Translations under genes and position numbers: made by a program | Notes under the pieces: model-generated | The model's database searches: none | Seen by the model: the letters and a program-made list of their open reading frames with translations, nothing else | Told to the model about the DNA's origin: nothing | Assembly: GCF_050871315.1 (NCBI RefSeq) | Contig: NZ_JBJLRE010000019.1 | Direction: 5' to 3' (one strand) | DNA length: 64,000 bases | Source of the DNA: Kineococcus gynurae | GTDB lineage: Bacteria; Actinomycetota; Actinomycetes; Actinomycetales; Kineococcaceae | Shown here: in pieces, positions 1-10,243 of the stretch | Position numbering within the stretch: position 1 is the first letter of the stretch | How the letters are laid out: every line of letters starts with the position of its first letter

Positions 1-363
1 TTCACCCCGGCAACCCCCTGGCGAGAGAGAAACCGGGAACAACACCAAAGGAAACCCCCCACGAGGAAGGGGTAAAACAAATGGCATCAACATTCATGGC
101 ACACTGTTGAGTTCTCAAGAACCGGACACCAGGGCTCCGATCGCGCTGTGCGCGATCTCGGACCCTGCGATTTCCGTTTCCGGCTCGGAAAGCTTACACC
201 CTCCGAAGCGGGCTCCGTGTCCATCGGATCCGGTGGGCGGCTACTTGAGCCGCGCGTCGAGATCTCTTGGGATTCGAGCCTCACCCAGGCGGACCGGCCG
301 GCTGTCCGTCCGTTCCTCCGCGCTGCGGTGTGACAACTACGTTAACGGCAGGCTGCGACAGGG
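1..363 (-). promoter_or_regulatory. rRNA operon leader and promoter region
   Basis: This 363-base stretch has no credible gene. Read on the minus strand it carries TTGAGAACTCAACAGTGTG (about 100-119), the conserved boxA-type antitermination/processing element of actinobacterial rRNA leaders. Further towards position 1 lies a T-rich stretch followed by polypyrimidine/polypurine blocks typical of the region ahead of 16S rRNA. A strong near-perfect hairpin (about 131-167, core GATCGCGC-tgt-GCGCGATC at 139-157) sits between the likely promoter and boxA. The 16S gene itself must start left of position 1, so an rRNA operon is transcribed leftwards out of the window. Confidence 0.8.
191..223 (-). 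promoter_or_regulatory. candidate rRNA promoter
   Basis: On the minus strand TGGACA (218-223) is followed by TAAGCT (191-196) or, one register over, TGTAAG (193-198). The spacing is 19-21 bases, longer than the usual 17-18. It lies upstream of the boxA element in the orientation needed for an rRNA operon, which is the main support. The start site is not determined. Confidence 0.4.
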
Positions 364-1599
364 TCAAATCCCGCTCGGCGCAGGCGCCAGGAGGCCGGCG
401 TCGAGCTGGTCGGCCAACTCGGCCACCGCCCGACGGAGGTTCCCCCGTGGGGTGGCCTCCACCAACGTGCGGGCTCGCGTCGTCGCCACGGCGACGGACG
501 GATCGTCCGGCAGCAGAACGGGTTCCGCGACCGCGGCGTGCCGACGCACGACGTCACGCACCTCCCGGCGCGCCGCCGGCGAGCCCGCGACCCGGTTGAG
601 GACGGCGACGGGGGCCGGTACCGGGGGCTCGTCGTCACGGGTGGACCAGCAGCGGATCCACCGTTGCAGCCCCACCGGGTCGGCCGCCCCCACGACGAGG
701 GTCGCGTCGGCGCGGTCCAGGACGGCGTCGAGGACCCCGTCACGACCGGCGGGTCCGTCATCGGCACGTCCTCCGCCGACGTCGACGACGACCCAGTCGT
801 AGGCCGTGCGGGCCAGGACCAGCAGCGGGCCGAGCGCCGAGGGCCGGACCTCGCGCCACCGGCCCGGGTCCGGGGAGTGCGACAGCAGCGCCAACCCCGG
901 CGCCACCTCCGGGGCGAGAGCGAAGAGCTCCTCGGCACCGAGTCTGCCTTCGGCCACGGCCCGCAACGCCGCCAGCAGCGTCGGTGCTTCGTCGAGCACC
1001 CCCAGCAGCTGGGCCAGGGCCGCCCCCCGCGTGTCGACGTCCACCAGCAGCACGCCCGCTCCCCGGTCGGCGAGCTCGGCGGCCACGTTGACGGCGATCG
1101 TGCTCCGTCCGACCGAACCCACGGGACCCCAGACGGCGAGCAGTCGACCGGTGGCCCCCTCCCGGGCGGGGACGGTGGTCCCCGCCGGCGTGACGTCCCC
1201 CTCCGACGGGCCGCCCGGCACCCCGGCCTCCGGTCCGGGGCCCGCCGCCGCGAGCACGATCCGACGCACGACCTCCTCGGACGGGTCGTCGAGCCGGGCG
1301 AGGTGTCGGGCCCCCACCTGGACCCACCGGCGTCGGGACTCGTCGTGGTCGTGCCCTCCCGGCAGGAGGACGAGCAGCTCGTGGCCCGAGGCGGCCGCGG
1401 CGGCGACCAGATCGGTGTCGGGCGCCGCCAACGGTTCGGACACCACCAGCACGTCCCCGATGCCCGCCGCGATGGTGGCCAGCGCCTCGGCCTGGTCCGC
1501 GCAGCGCCGGGCCAGCACCAGGTCCCGACGCGATCCCAGCCGGCGGGCGAGCCGGGACTCCGCCGGTCCGTGCACCAGGAGCACGACGCCGATGCTCAC
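364..1599 (-). CDS. TadZ/CpaE-like MinD-family ATPase
   Basis: A 411-residue cytoplasmic protein with an N-terminal receiver-like region (about 1-120), a disordered Gly/Pro linker (120-150) and a MinD/ParA-type ATPase domain (150-400). The P-loop reads GPVGSVGRST (158-167), so the usual lysine of GKS/GKT is arginine. This recalls the atypical Walker A motifs of TadZ/CpaE proteins, which position Tad/Flp pilus machinery. The following segment VLLVDVDTRGAAL fits the switch I strand. The GTG start overlaps the stop of the SAF gene (GTGA), so the two are coupled. No TadA ATPase, TadB/C or pilin gene is nearby. Other ParA-like roles are possible. Confidence 0.75.
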   Translation of the reverse strand: MSIGVVLLVHGPAESRLARRLGSRRDLVLARRCADQAEALATIAAGIGDVLVVSEPLAAPDTDLVAAAAASGHELLVLLPGGHDHDESRRRWVQVGARHLARLDDPSEEVVRRIVLAAAGPGPEAGVPGGPSEGDVTPAGTTVPAREGATGRLLAVWGPVGSVGRSTIAVNVAAELADRGAGVLLVDVDTRGAALAQLLGVLDEAPTLLAALRAVAEGRLGAEELFALAPEVAPGLALLSHSPDPGRWREVRPSALGPLLVLARTAYDWVVVDVGGGRADDGPAGRDGVLDAVLDRADATLVVGAADPVGLQRWIRCWSTRDDEPPVPAPVAVLNRVAGSPAARREVRDVVRRHAAVAEPVLLPDDPSVAVATTRARTLVEATPRGNLRRAVAELADQLDAGLLAPAPSGI

Positions 1600-2267
1600 G
1601 CGGGGCCTCCGGGGACCGGGACCACCTCGAGGCGGGCGTCCCGGGTCAGGGCCGCCAGCACCTCGGGCAGCGCGGTGACGGGCACGAGCACCTGCACCGT
1701 CGACCCGTCCGCGGCCAGGCTCCCGGCACCGTCGTCCACGGACACCACGTCGGCACCGGCCACCAGCTGCACCGGTTCGACCTCCGTCGCCCCCGCGAGG
1801 CCCGCGGTCGGATCGGTCGCGGCCGCCCAGACGTCGACCTGCCCGCCCACGCGGACCCCGGTGGGCAGCCGTCCCGGGAGCGGGAGACTGACCGCCCGGG
1901 CCCGCAGCCGTCCCGGGTCCCCGATCGCGTCGCGCGGGAGCAGCTCCCCGGCCGACAGCGACCTCATCGCGACCGCGGGGACGGGCGGCGCAGAACCGGC
2001 CCGGAGGTAGCGGCTCTCGGTCCCCGCGTCCAGGCGCACCTGCACCACCCGGAGGTCGCCCTGCTCCACGGTGCTCCCGGCGCCCACCGCGTCGGCGACC
2101 GCGTAGACGCCGACCGTGCGCTCGGCCGCGCCGACCACGCCCGTCCCGAGCGCCACCGACGCGGCCACCAGGAGCAGACCGACCAGCAGGCGGGGATCGC
2201 GCCAGGAGGGGGTCGCGAGACGTCTGGCCGTCGCCGCCCGGACCGCCTGCGCGGGCAACCTCGTCAT
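1596..2267 (-). CDS. SAF-domain protein, CpaB/RcpC-like
   Basis: A 223-residue protein with one N-terminal membrane helix (about 27-47) and a SAF domain (about 52-115) followed by a C-terminal beta-rich region. SAF domains occur in CpaB/RcpC pilus-assembly proteins and in the FlgA flagellar chaperone. It is translationally coupled to the TadZ-like ATPase downstream (GTGA overlap), which supports a Tad/Flp-like function at the membrane. The start ATG at 2267 places the hydrophobic helix at the normal distance; the longer frame upstream would cover the divergent gene's promoter region. A complete Tad operon is not present, so its actual partner is unknown. Confidence 0.7.
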   Translation of the reverse strand: MTRLPAQAVRAATARRLATPSWRDPRLLVGLLLVAASVALGTGVVGAAERTVGVYAVADAVGAGSTVEQGDLRVVQVRLDAGTESRYLRAGSAPPVPAVAMRSLSAGELLPRDAIGDPGRLRARAVSLPLPGRLPTGVRVGGQVDVWAAATDPTAGLAGATEVEPVQLVAGADVVSVDDGAGSLAADGSTVQVLVPVTALPEVLAALTRDARLEVVPVPGGPA

Positions 2268-2341
2268 CGCCGTCCCCCTCCGTGGCGCGCCGGTCGCGCC
2301 CGTCGGCCATGGTGCGGGGTGCCCGGAGGACCTCCCGGAGG

Positions 2342-2350
2342 TTGTCCACA
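2342..2350 (+). promoter_or_regulatory. DnaA-box-like 9-mer
   Basis: TTGTCCACA matches the Streptomyces-type DnaA box consensus exactly. It lies in the divergent region between the SAF gene and the small HTH gene. A single 9-mer can occur by chance in GC-rich DNA. Confidence 0.3.
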
Positions 2351-2409
2351 GGGCTAGCCCGATCGGCCCTGCCGGGGGGTGCCGACGTGCCACACTGCAG
2401 CCACGCGCG

Positions 2410-2418
2410 TGCTAGACC
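2410..2418 (+). promoter_or_regulatory. extended -10 promoter element
   Basis: TGcTAGACC (TG at 2410-2411, hexamer 2413-2418) resembles an extended -10 element. Transcription from it would begin near 2425, almost on the GTG at 2426. The same TGcTAGACC string occurs just before the ABC gene at 26834, which strengthens the call. No good -35 hexamer was found. Confidence 0.4.
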
Positions 2419-2431
2419 CCTTGGAGTGACC

Positions 2432-2656
2432 GTGAATCCCCGTTTCCTGCCGTTGGCGGACGTGGCCGAGATGCTCTCCATCTCCGCCGCGCAGGCCTAC
2501 GCACTGGTGCGGACCGGCGAGCTGCGGGCCATCAAGGTCGGGGGCCGCGGGCAGTGGCGGGTGGAGACCACCGAGCTCGAGGACTACATCGCCCGCATGT
2601 ACGAGCAGACCCGGGCGGGCGTCGCGCAGTCGACCCTGGTCCTCGAGGGCGAGTAG
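2432..2656 (+). CDS. small MerR/excisionase-type HTH protein (BldC-like)
   Basis: A 74-residue protein that is almost entirely one winged helix-turn-helix of the excisionase/MerR class (HTH_17): LADVAEMLSISAAQAYALV forms the helix pair, and IKVGGRGQWRVETTELEDYI the wing and third helix. This fold is shared with the developmental regulator BldC and with phage excisionases, but there is no integrase here, so a chromosomal transcription factor is more likely. GTG 2432 is chosen because GGAG sits 5 bases upstream; GTG 2426 in the same frame would give a leaderless start only two codons longer. Confidence 0.75.
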   Translation: MNPRFLPLADVAEMLSISAAQAYALVRTGELRAIKVGGRGQWRVETTELEDYIARMYEQTRAGVAQSTLVLEGE

Positions 2657-2661
2657 CCCGG

Positions 2662-2679
2662 CGCGCCCCGACGGGCGCG
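2662..2679. terminator. bidirectional hairpin terminator
   Basis: CGCGCCC (2662-2668) pairs with GGGCGCG (2673-2679) around a 4-base loop. It lies in the 31-base gap between two convergent genes. No T-run follows, as is common in GC-rich actinobacteria. Confidence 0.5.
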
Positions 2680-2687
2680 ACACCATC

Positions 2688-3227
2688 TCACGCGACCTGC
2701 TCGACGCAGACCAGGGCCGAGAACGGGACGGTCCGTCGGTGACGGGTCCCCACGCCGCCGTCGAGGTCGACGTCGACGTGGTCGGCCCCCACCCGGCTCA
2801 GCCGGCCTCGCAGGTGCCTGCCGCTGCGCGTCCGCAGCAGGACGGTCGCGTCGGCCCGGGCCACCGCGCGCAGGGCCAGGACCAGGGACTCGCGCGACTC
2901 CAGGGGCCCCGGTTCCGCGGCCACGCGCTCCCCCAACCCGGTCACCGACTCGACGGCGGCCGCCACCACCAGCACCTGCGCCGGTGAGGGCGAGGGCGTG
3001 GCCGCGTCCAGGAGCAACCAGCCGGGGCCCGCGGCCACCGGCGCCCCAACCACGTGCGACCCGTCCACCAGGTCCATCGCCACGGTCGCCGAGGCCCGGA
3101 ACCGGCGGGACAGATCGATCTGCGCCAGCTCGGCCGTGAGCCGGTCGGCGACCTCCGCAGCCCGGTCGAGCCGTACCTCGGCGGCCCCCCGGGCGGCCAG
3201 GTCGTCGAAGAGCTGTTCCCATCTCAC
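2688..3227 (-). CDS. conserved hypothetical protein
   Basis: A 179-residue protein I do not recognise as a named family. It is a soluble alpha/beta protein: the N-terminal 50 residues form an amphipathic helical region, and the C-terminal half (about 125-175) alternates short strands such as LRTRSGRHLRGRLSRVGADH in an Sm/PRC-barrel-like pattern. No signal peptide, membrane segment or catalytic motif is visible. It starts at GTG 3227 without a strong ribosome binding site and is divergent from the LysM gene. The composition and codon use match real genes of the region, so it is very likely expressed, but its role is unknown. Confidence 0.65.
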   Translation of the reverse strand: MRWEQLFDDLAARGAAEVRLDRAAEVADRLTAELAQIDLSRRFRASATVAMDLVDGSHVVGAPVAAGPGWLLLDAATPSPSPAQVLVVAAAVESVTGLGERVAAEPGPLESRESLVLALRAVARADATVLLRTRSGRHLRGRLSRVGADHVDVDLDGGVGTRHRRTVPFSALVCVEQVA

Positions 3228-3420
3228 CGCTCGACGTTAGGACGTGATCACGGTTCGTGGCGCGGTGTGGCCCGTCGGGGGGATCACCCGGTGATCTTGT
3301 CGTCGCGAACGGAGGGTTCTTGCTACACAAGAGCCGTCCAACTGCACCAAACGACACGATTCGAGGGCATCGACCCGCCTCCGGCATCGTTCGGTGGTCA
3401 ACAACGTCCAGGGAGATCCC

Positions 3421-4149
3421 GTGCTGCCGCACCGTCCCGGCCCACGCCAGGCACTGGCCTGCACCCTCGTCCTGGCCCTGGCGGCGCTCCCCGGCCTCGG
3501 CGCCGCGGTCGCCCTCCGGGCCGGGCTCGGCTGCCTCCCGGCCGCCCTGGCCGGGGCTGCCTCCACCGCCGACCTCGTGGTGGTCGTGGCGGTGCTCGGG
3601 GTCGCCGGAGTGTGCGCCTGGCTGGCCCTGGCCGTGCTGCTGGCCGGGGCCGACGCCCTCGGCGAGCGCCGCGACCCGCCGGGGCGACGGGGGCACGCCC
3701 GGCCCCCCGCGCCCAGCACGCGGACGGCGCCGGTGCCGGCCGCCGTCCGCAAGCTGGTGTCGGTGGCGGTGGGGCTGGCCCTCGGCTCCGGTGTCGCCGC
3801 GGCCCAGGCCGCGCCCCGGATGCCGGAATCGGCGTGGCCGGTGAGCGCACCGCGCGACGTCGTCCACACCGTCGGTGAGGCGGTCGGCGCAGCGACGACC
3901 CCCGCACCCGTCGTCCAGGAGGACCGGACCGCCCGACCGGGACTCACCGAGCGGGTCACCGCCGGTGGGATCGAGCACGTCGTCCTGCGCGGCGACACCC
4001 TGTGGGGCATCGCGGAGGCCCGGCTGGGCCCGGACGCCGATCCCGGCACGGTGCAGCGCGAGGTCGAACGCCTGCACCACGTGAACCGCGCGGTCATCGG
4101 CGCCGACCCGGACCTGATCCTCCCGGGACAGGTCCTGCGCCTCCCCTGA
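3421..4149 (+). CDS. LysM-domain membrane protein
   Basis: A 242-residue protein with two hydrophobic segments near the N-terminus (about 10-30 and 48-75), a third around 112-132, and a C-terminal LysM domain (about 187-242) beginning EHVVLRGDTLWGIAEARLG and ending LILPGQVLRLP. LysM binds N-acetylglucosamine in peptidoglycan, so the C-terminus probably contacts the cell wall while the N-terminus anchors it in the membrane. There is no attached hydrolase domain. GTG 3421 is preferred because AGGGAG lies 5 bases upstream; the frame is open back to 3394. It precedes the Rv3235-like gene on the same strand. Confidence 0.8.
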   Translation: MLPHRPGPRQALACTLVLALAALPGLGAAVALRAGLGCLPAALAGAASTADLVVVVAVLGVAGVCAWLALAVLLAGADALGERRDPPGRRGHARPPAPSTRTAPVPAAVRKLVSVAVGLALGSGVAAAQAAPRMPESAWPVSAPRDVVHTVGEAVGAATTPAPVVQEDRTARPGLTERVTAGGIEHVVLRGDTLWGIAEARLGPDADPGTVQREVERLHHVNRAVIGADPDLILPGQVLRLP

Positions 4150-4228
4150 GCGCCCGGCCCCCGACCATCCGATCCCGCGTCGATCGCCCGCTGCCGCCCG
4201 CCCTCCGCACCGACCCCAGGAGCCCACC

Positions 4229-4777
4229 GTGCCCCGACCGCCCGCCGCCCCCGTCGAGGCAGAACGCCGCCTGCGCCGCTACCCGGTCCCCCCACCGGGA
4301 CCGCCGGCCGTGCAGGACGTCAGCGCACTGCTGCACGCCCCCGTCGCGGGCCCGGGTCAGGAGGTGCTGCCGTTCCAGGTGCCCGGCCGCTCCTCGCGCC
4401 CGGCACTGCTCCCCGCGGGACGCCGCCTCCCGGTGGGCGAGCCCGCGCCGCGTCCGGACGCGACGGCGTTCGCCCGGCGCTTCCTGATCACGCTGCTGGA
4501 GGTGCTGCACGGGCGACGGCCCGCCGCCCAGCTGCTCCGCTGGTCCTCCGTCGAGGTGCAGCTGCAGACCAAGGAACGCACCGCGCGGCTCCGGCACGCC
4601 GGTCAGCAGACGTTGCGTCGACCGCCGCGGATCCGGACCACCCGCAGCTGCCGCCTCGACGACCGGACGATCGAGATCGCCCTGGTCGTCGAGGTCGACG
4701 ACCGGGTGCGGGCCGGTGCGCTGCGGCTCGAGGCCCGCGGGGACTCCTGGCGGGTCACCGCGTGCGAGCTCGGCTGA
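4229..4777 (+). CDS. Rv3235-family protein
   Basis: A 182-residue protein with a Pro/Arg-rich, probably disordered first 75 residues followed by a conserved domain (about 78-182) starting TAFARRFLITLLEVLHGRRP and ending in a beta-rich segment with RVTACELG. This layout matches the actinobacterial Rv3235 family, which lies near secA as here. It has no membrane segment or enzyme motif and its function is unknown. The GTG start has AGGAG 6 bases upstream. It converges on secA with only 21 bases between the two stops. Confidence 0.75.
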   Translation: MPRPPAAPVEAERRLRRYPVPPPGPPAVQDVSALLHAPVAGPGQEVLPFQVPGRSSRPALLPAGRRLPVGEPAPRPDATAFARRFLITLLEVLHGRRPAAQLLRWSSVEVQLQTKERTARLRHAGQQTLRRPPRIRTTRSCRLDDRTIEIALVVEVDDRVRAGALRLEARGDSWRVTACELG

Positions 4778-4798
4778 CCACGGGCCTGACGCGAACCC

Positions 4799-7450
<2,652 letters not shown>

Positions 7451-7456
7451 GGCGCC

Positions 7457-7462
7457 ACTCTA
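7457..7462 (-). promoter_or_regulatory. -10 element of secA, leaderless
   Basis: On the minus strand TAGAGT ends 6 bases before the secA GTG start at 7450. This is the arrangement of actinobacterial leaderless promoters, in which the transcript begins at the start codon. No clear -35 hexamer is visible. Confidence 0.5.
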
Positions 7463-7557
7463 ATGGCGCAGCTCACCGCGGTGGGCCGACACCAGCCTCG
7501 CGCTGCGTCAATCGTGGGTGAGCGCTGCGTGATGCGGCCGGTGCGACGCGCGTGACG

Positions 7558-8778
7558 TCAGGGACTGACGTGGGCCGCGATCGCGTCGAAGGCCGCGACG
7601 GTCGAGAAGAGCCGGTAGGCGTCCTGCGGCACCGGCCAGCTGGACAGCTTGACCGCCACCACCCGGGCACGCAGGTTCACGTAGAGCATCTGCCCGTGGA
7701 TGCCCAGGCCCAGCAGGACGGGACGTCGCACGTCGGGGATCCAGAACTGGTTGCGGTAAAAGCCGCCGGGCATGCGGTTGTCTCCCGGACTGGCGGCGAA
7801 CGCCTCGGCCGAGTCGGGACCGCCGAGCAGGGTGTCCTGCATCCACCAGCCGGGGACCACCTCGGCCCCCGTCAGCGACGTGCCGCCGCGCAGCAGCATG
7901 AGGCCGAAGCGGGCGAGGTCGGACAGCGTGGCCGACATGCCACCGTCGCACATCGCACTGCCCTCGGCGTCGACCCCGATGTTGGCGTCGTGCCGGGCGC
8001 CGATGCGTGACCAGACCAGGTCGGCCGCCAGGTCGGCGAAGCGTGCCCCGGTGGCCGCCTCCAGCACCCAGCCGAGGACGTCGGACTCGCAGCTGCGGTA
8101 GAGGAACGGCCCGCCGTGCGGCCCCTCCTGGCGCAGTCGCAGCAGGAACTCGCGCAGCGTGGCGGGCACGTCCGGCGAGCGCCGCGGCACCCACCCGAAG
8201 GCCTGCTCGATGACGTTGACGTCGGCCGAGGGGTCCAGGTAGTCCTCGCGGAAGCGGACCCCGGAGCGCATGTCGAGCAGGTGGCGGACGGTGGCGCCGT
8301 TGTACCCCGAGGCCATGAGCGCGGGCACGTAGTACGTGACCGGGGCCTCGAGGTGCAGCAGACCCCGACCGGCGAGCGCTCCCGCGACGATCCCGGCGAC
8401 GGACTTGGTCACCGACATCAGCAGGTGCGGGGTCGCCGGGGTCATCTCCGGGACGTAGCGCTCCACCAGGACGCTCGGCCCCGTCCGCGGATCGTCGTGC
8501 AGCACCGTCCACCCGTTGGTGTCGGTGAGGTCCATGACCTGGGCGACGGACGCGGTGCCCCCGCTGGGCAGCACCACGCGCAACCGGTCGGGCCGGTAGT
8601 CCGTGAACGGGAGCTCCGGTCCGGCGACGGTCCCGTGGCCGATGCGGGCCGTCGGGACCAGGTCGCCGATGTGCTGGAAGGTCCAGCGCAACCGCCCGTC
8701 CCCGCGCTCGCGCGCCGCCGCGAACGGGTCGGCCGCCACCGGGGGCAGCATGGACGGTGCCGAGCCGAACCCGCCCAC
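7558..8778 (-). CDS. NylB-type serine amidohydrolase (beta-lactamase fold)
   Basis: A 406-residue soluble serine hydrolase of the class C beta-lactamase/NylB (6-aminohexanoate-dimer hydrolase) superfamily. The nucleophile motif is SVTK (Ser122, Lys125). Tyr180 in DYLDP and Tyr227 in LYRSCESD lie 58 and 105 residues after the serine, matching as I recall Ser112/Tyr170/Tyr215 of NylB. The third motif is HGQ (361-363) in place of KTG. There is no signal peptide, so it acts in the cytoplasm, as NylB does. GTG start with GGGAGGAGG 5 bases upstream. It is the last gene of an operon-like run with a paralogue and an ATP-grasp protein. The natural amide or ester substrate is unknown. Confidence 0.85.
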   Translation of the reverse strand: MGGFGSAPSMLPPVAADPFAAARERGDGRLRWTFQHIGDLVPTARIGHGTVAGPELPFTDYRPDRLRVVLPSGGTASVAQVMDLTDTNGWTVLHDDPRTGPSVLVERYVPEMTPATPHLLMSVTKSVAGIVAGALAGRGLLHLEAPVTYYVPALMASGYNGATVRHLLDMRSGVRFREDYLDPSADVNVIEQAFGWVPRRSPDVPATLREFLLRLRQEGPHGGPFLYRSCESDVLGWVLEAATGARFADLAADLVWSRIGARHDANIGVDAEGSAMCDGGMSATLSDLARFGLMLLRGGTSLTGAEVVPGWWMQDTLLGGPDSAEAFAASPGDNRMPGGFYRNQFWIPDVRRPVLLGLGIHGQMLYVNLRARVVAVKLSSWPVPQDAYRLFSTVAAFDAIAAHVSP

Positions 8779-8839
8779 GACCGCCTCCTCCCGACCCCAC
8801 CCCGCGGGATCTTCACCCGATGTTCAAGAAGGTGAGGCT

Positions 8840-8855
8840 AGCCCGCCCACGGGCT
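8840..8855 (-). terminator. weak hairpin after second NylB-like gene
   Basis: AGCCCG pairs with CGGGCT across a 4-base loop, followed on the plus side by a second GC-rich self-complementary run (GGGGCCCCCCGGGGC). It lies between the two NylB-type genes on the minus strand and may attenuate rather than end transcription. Confidence 0.3.
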
Positions 8856-8880
8856 CGGGGCCCCCCGGGGCGCTGTGGTT

Positions 8881-10203
8881 TCACCCAGATGTAACGCGCT
8901 CGGTCGCGGTCGTGAGGTGCTCCGTCACGGCGCGCACGGCCGCGAAGGTCGCCGTCAGCCGGGTCAGGTCCTGGGCCCGCGGCCACGACGACTGCTTCAC
9001 GACGACCAGGCGGTGGACCCGGTCGATCCAGACCAGCTGGCCGTGGATGCCCATGCACATGAGCGTCCGGCTGGACGCCTCCGGCACCCAGAACTGGTTG
9101 CGGTAGGCCCCACCCGGCAGCCACTCCCCGTGCCCGGAGTCGGCGAAGACCGTCCGGGAGTCCTCGGCCCCCGCCAGCGTGTCCTCGATCCAGGACCCCG
9201 GGACCACCTGTTCCCCGCCCGCCTGGCCGTAGTCGAGGATCATGCGGCCGAACCGGGCCAGGTCGCGTAGCGAGCAGGCCAGACCGCCGTCGGCGAAGAC
9301 GGCTCCCGCCGGGTCCACGGCCGCGTCCATGTCGTCCTCGGTCCCCAGGCGCGACCAGAGCAGGTCCGAGAGCAGCGTCGGCAGCCGCGTCCCGGTCGCG
9401 CGCTCGCAGACCCAGCCGAGCAGGTCCGTCTCGCAGGACCGGTACTCGAAGGCGTCGCCGTGACCGCGCTTGGCCCGCAGCGTGGCCAGGTAGTCGTACA
9501 TCGAGGTCGGCAGCGCCTCGTCGGTGCGGGGCGCCCAGCCGATGACCTCCTCGATCCGGCGCACCTCGGCGTCGGGGTCGGTGTAGGCCTCGGAGAACGC
9601 GATCCCGGACCGCATGTCCAGGACGTCGCGCACCCGAGCGCCGCCGTACCCCGCGTCGGCCAGCTCGGGCACGTAGCGGTCGACGGGAGCCTCCACGTCC
9701 ACGGCTCCCCGCTCGACCAGGATGCCCACCAGCGAGCCGACGACCGATTTGCTGACGGACATCAGGACGTGGGTGTCGTGCCGGCCGTACCCCTCCGCGT
9801 ACCACTCGGCGACGAGACGACCCTCGTGCAGGACGAGGAAACCGTCGGTCACCGTGTCGTGGAGCACGTCGCGCAGGGGCCGCTCCCCCTCGGCCGTGGG
9901 GACGGGCAGCCGCAGGTCGAGCGCGGGCCCCGCGGGCAGCGGGACGCCGGCCCCGCTGCCCCGGCGCACCTTGGCCGTGGGCACGACCTCGCGAAGGTGC
10001 CGGAAGGACCACCGGTTCTCGGGGGCGGTCTGCCAGCTGCCGCGCCGCCAGCGGTGGGCCGGCGAGGGGGGGAACCCGACCATGACCGGCTCGGCCGCGC
10101 CCGGCGCCTCCCCCACGGGCGGGGTCACCGCCGGCGAGCTGGCCGGTTGGGGCGGGGAGTCGAGCGGTTCTTCGGGGAGGGACACGACGTCGGACACCAT
10201 CAC
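8881..10203 (-). CDS. NylB-type serine amidohydrolase, second paralogue
   Basis: A 440-residue paralogue of the downstream hydrolase, with an extra Pro/Ala-rich N-terminal stretch (about 1-48). The catalytic set is intact and identically spaced: SVSK (Ser149, Lys152), Tyr207 in AYTDP at +58, Tyr254 in EYRSCETD at +105, and HGQ near residue 388. No signal peptide is seen, so it is predicted cytoplasmic. It begins 40 bases after the ATP-grasp stop and is probably cotranscribed. The two copies share motifs but differ widely elsewhere, so the duplication is not recent. It could also be annotated as a PBP4-like or esterase-type beta-lactamase, but NylB fits best. Confidence 0.85.
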   Translation of the reverse strand: MMVSDVVSLPEEPLDSPPQPASSPAVTPPVGEAPGAAEPVMVGFPPSPAHRWRRGSWQTAPENRWSFRHLREVVPTAKVRRGSGAGVPLPAGPALDLRLPVPTAEGERPLRDVLHDTVTDGFLVLHEGRLVAEWYAEGYGRHDTHVLMSVSKSVVGSLVGILVERGAVDVEAPVDRYVPELADAGYGGARVRDVLDMRSGIAFSEAYTDPDAEVRRIEEVIGWAPRTDEALPTSMYDYLATLRAKRGHGDAFEYRSCETDLLGWVCERATGTRLPTLLSDLLWSRLGTEDDMDAAVDPAGAVFADGGLACSLRDLARFGRMILDYGQAGGEQVVPGSWIEDTLAGAEDSRTVFADSGHGEWLPGGAYRNQFWVPEASSRTLMCMGIHGQLVWIDRVHRLVVVKQSSWPRAQDLTRLTATFAAVRAVTEHLTTATERVTSG

Positions 10204-10243
10204 GCCTCGTGCTCCGAGGCAACCGACGCTCCGGGGCGGCGCG

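Noticed and set aside
2432..2656. Phage excisionase
   Set aside because: The fold fits, but there is no integrase, attachment site or other phage gene near, so a chromosomal HTH protein is more likely.
3228..3420. Possible c-di-AMP (ydaO) riboswitch ahead of the LysM gene
   Set aside because: Such elements often precede cell-wall genes in actinobacteria, but the conserved blocks are absent here.
7558..8778. Antibiotic-resistance beta-lactamase
   Set aside because: No signal peptide, and the third motif is HGQ instead of KTG; spacing of the tyrosines fits NylB-type amidohydrolases.
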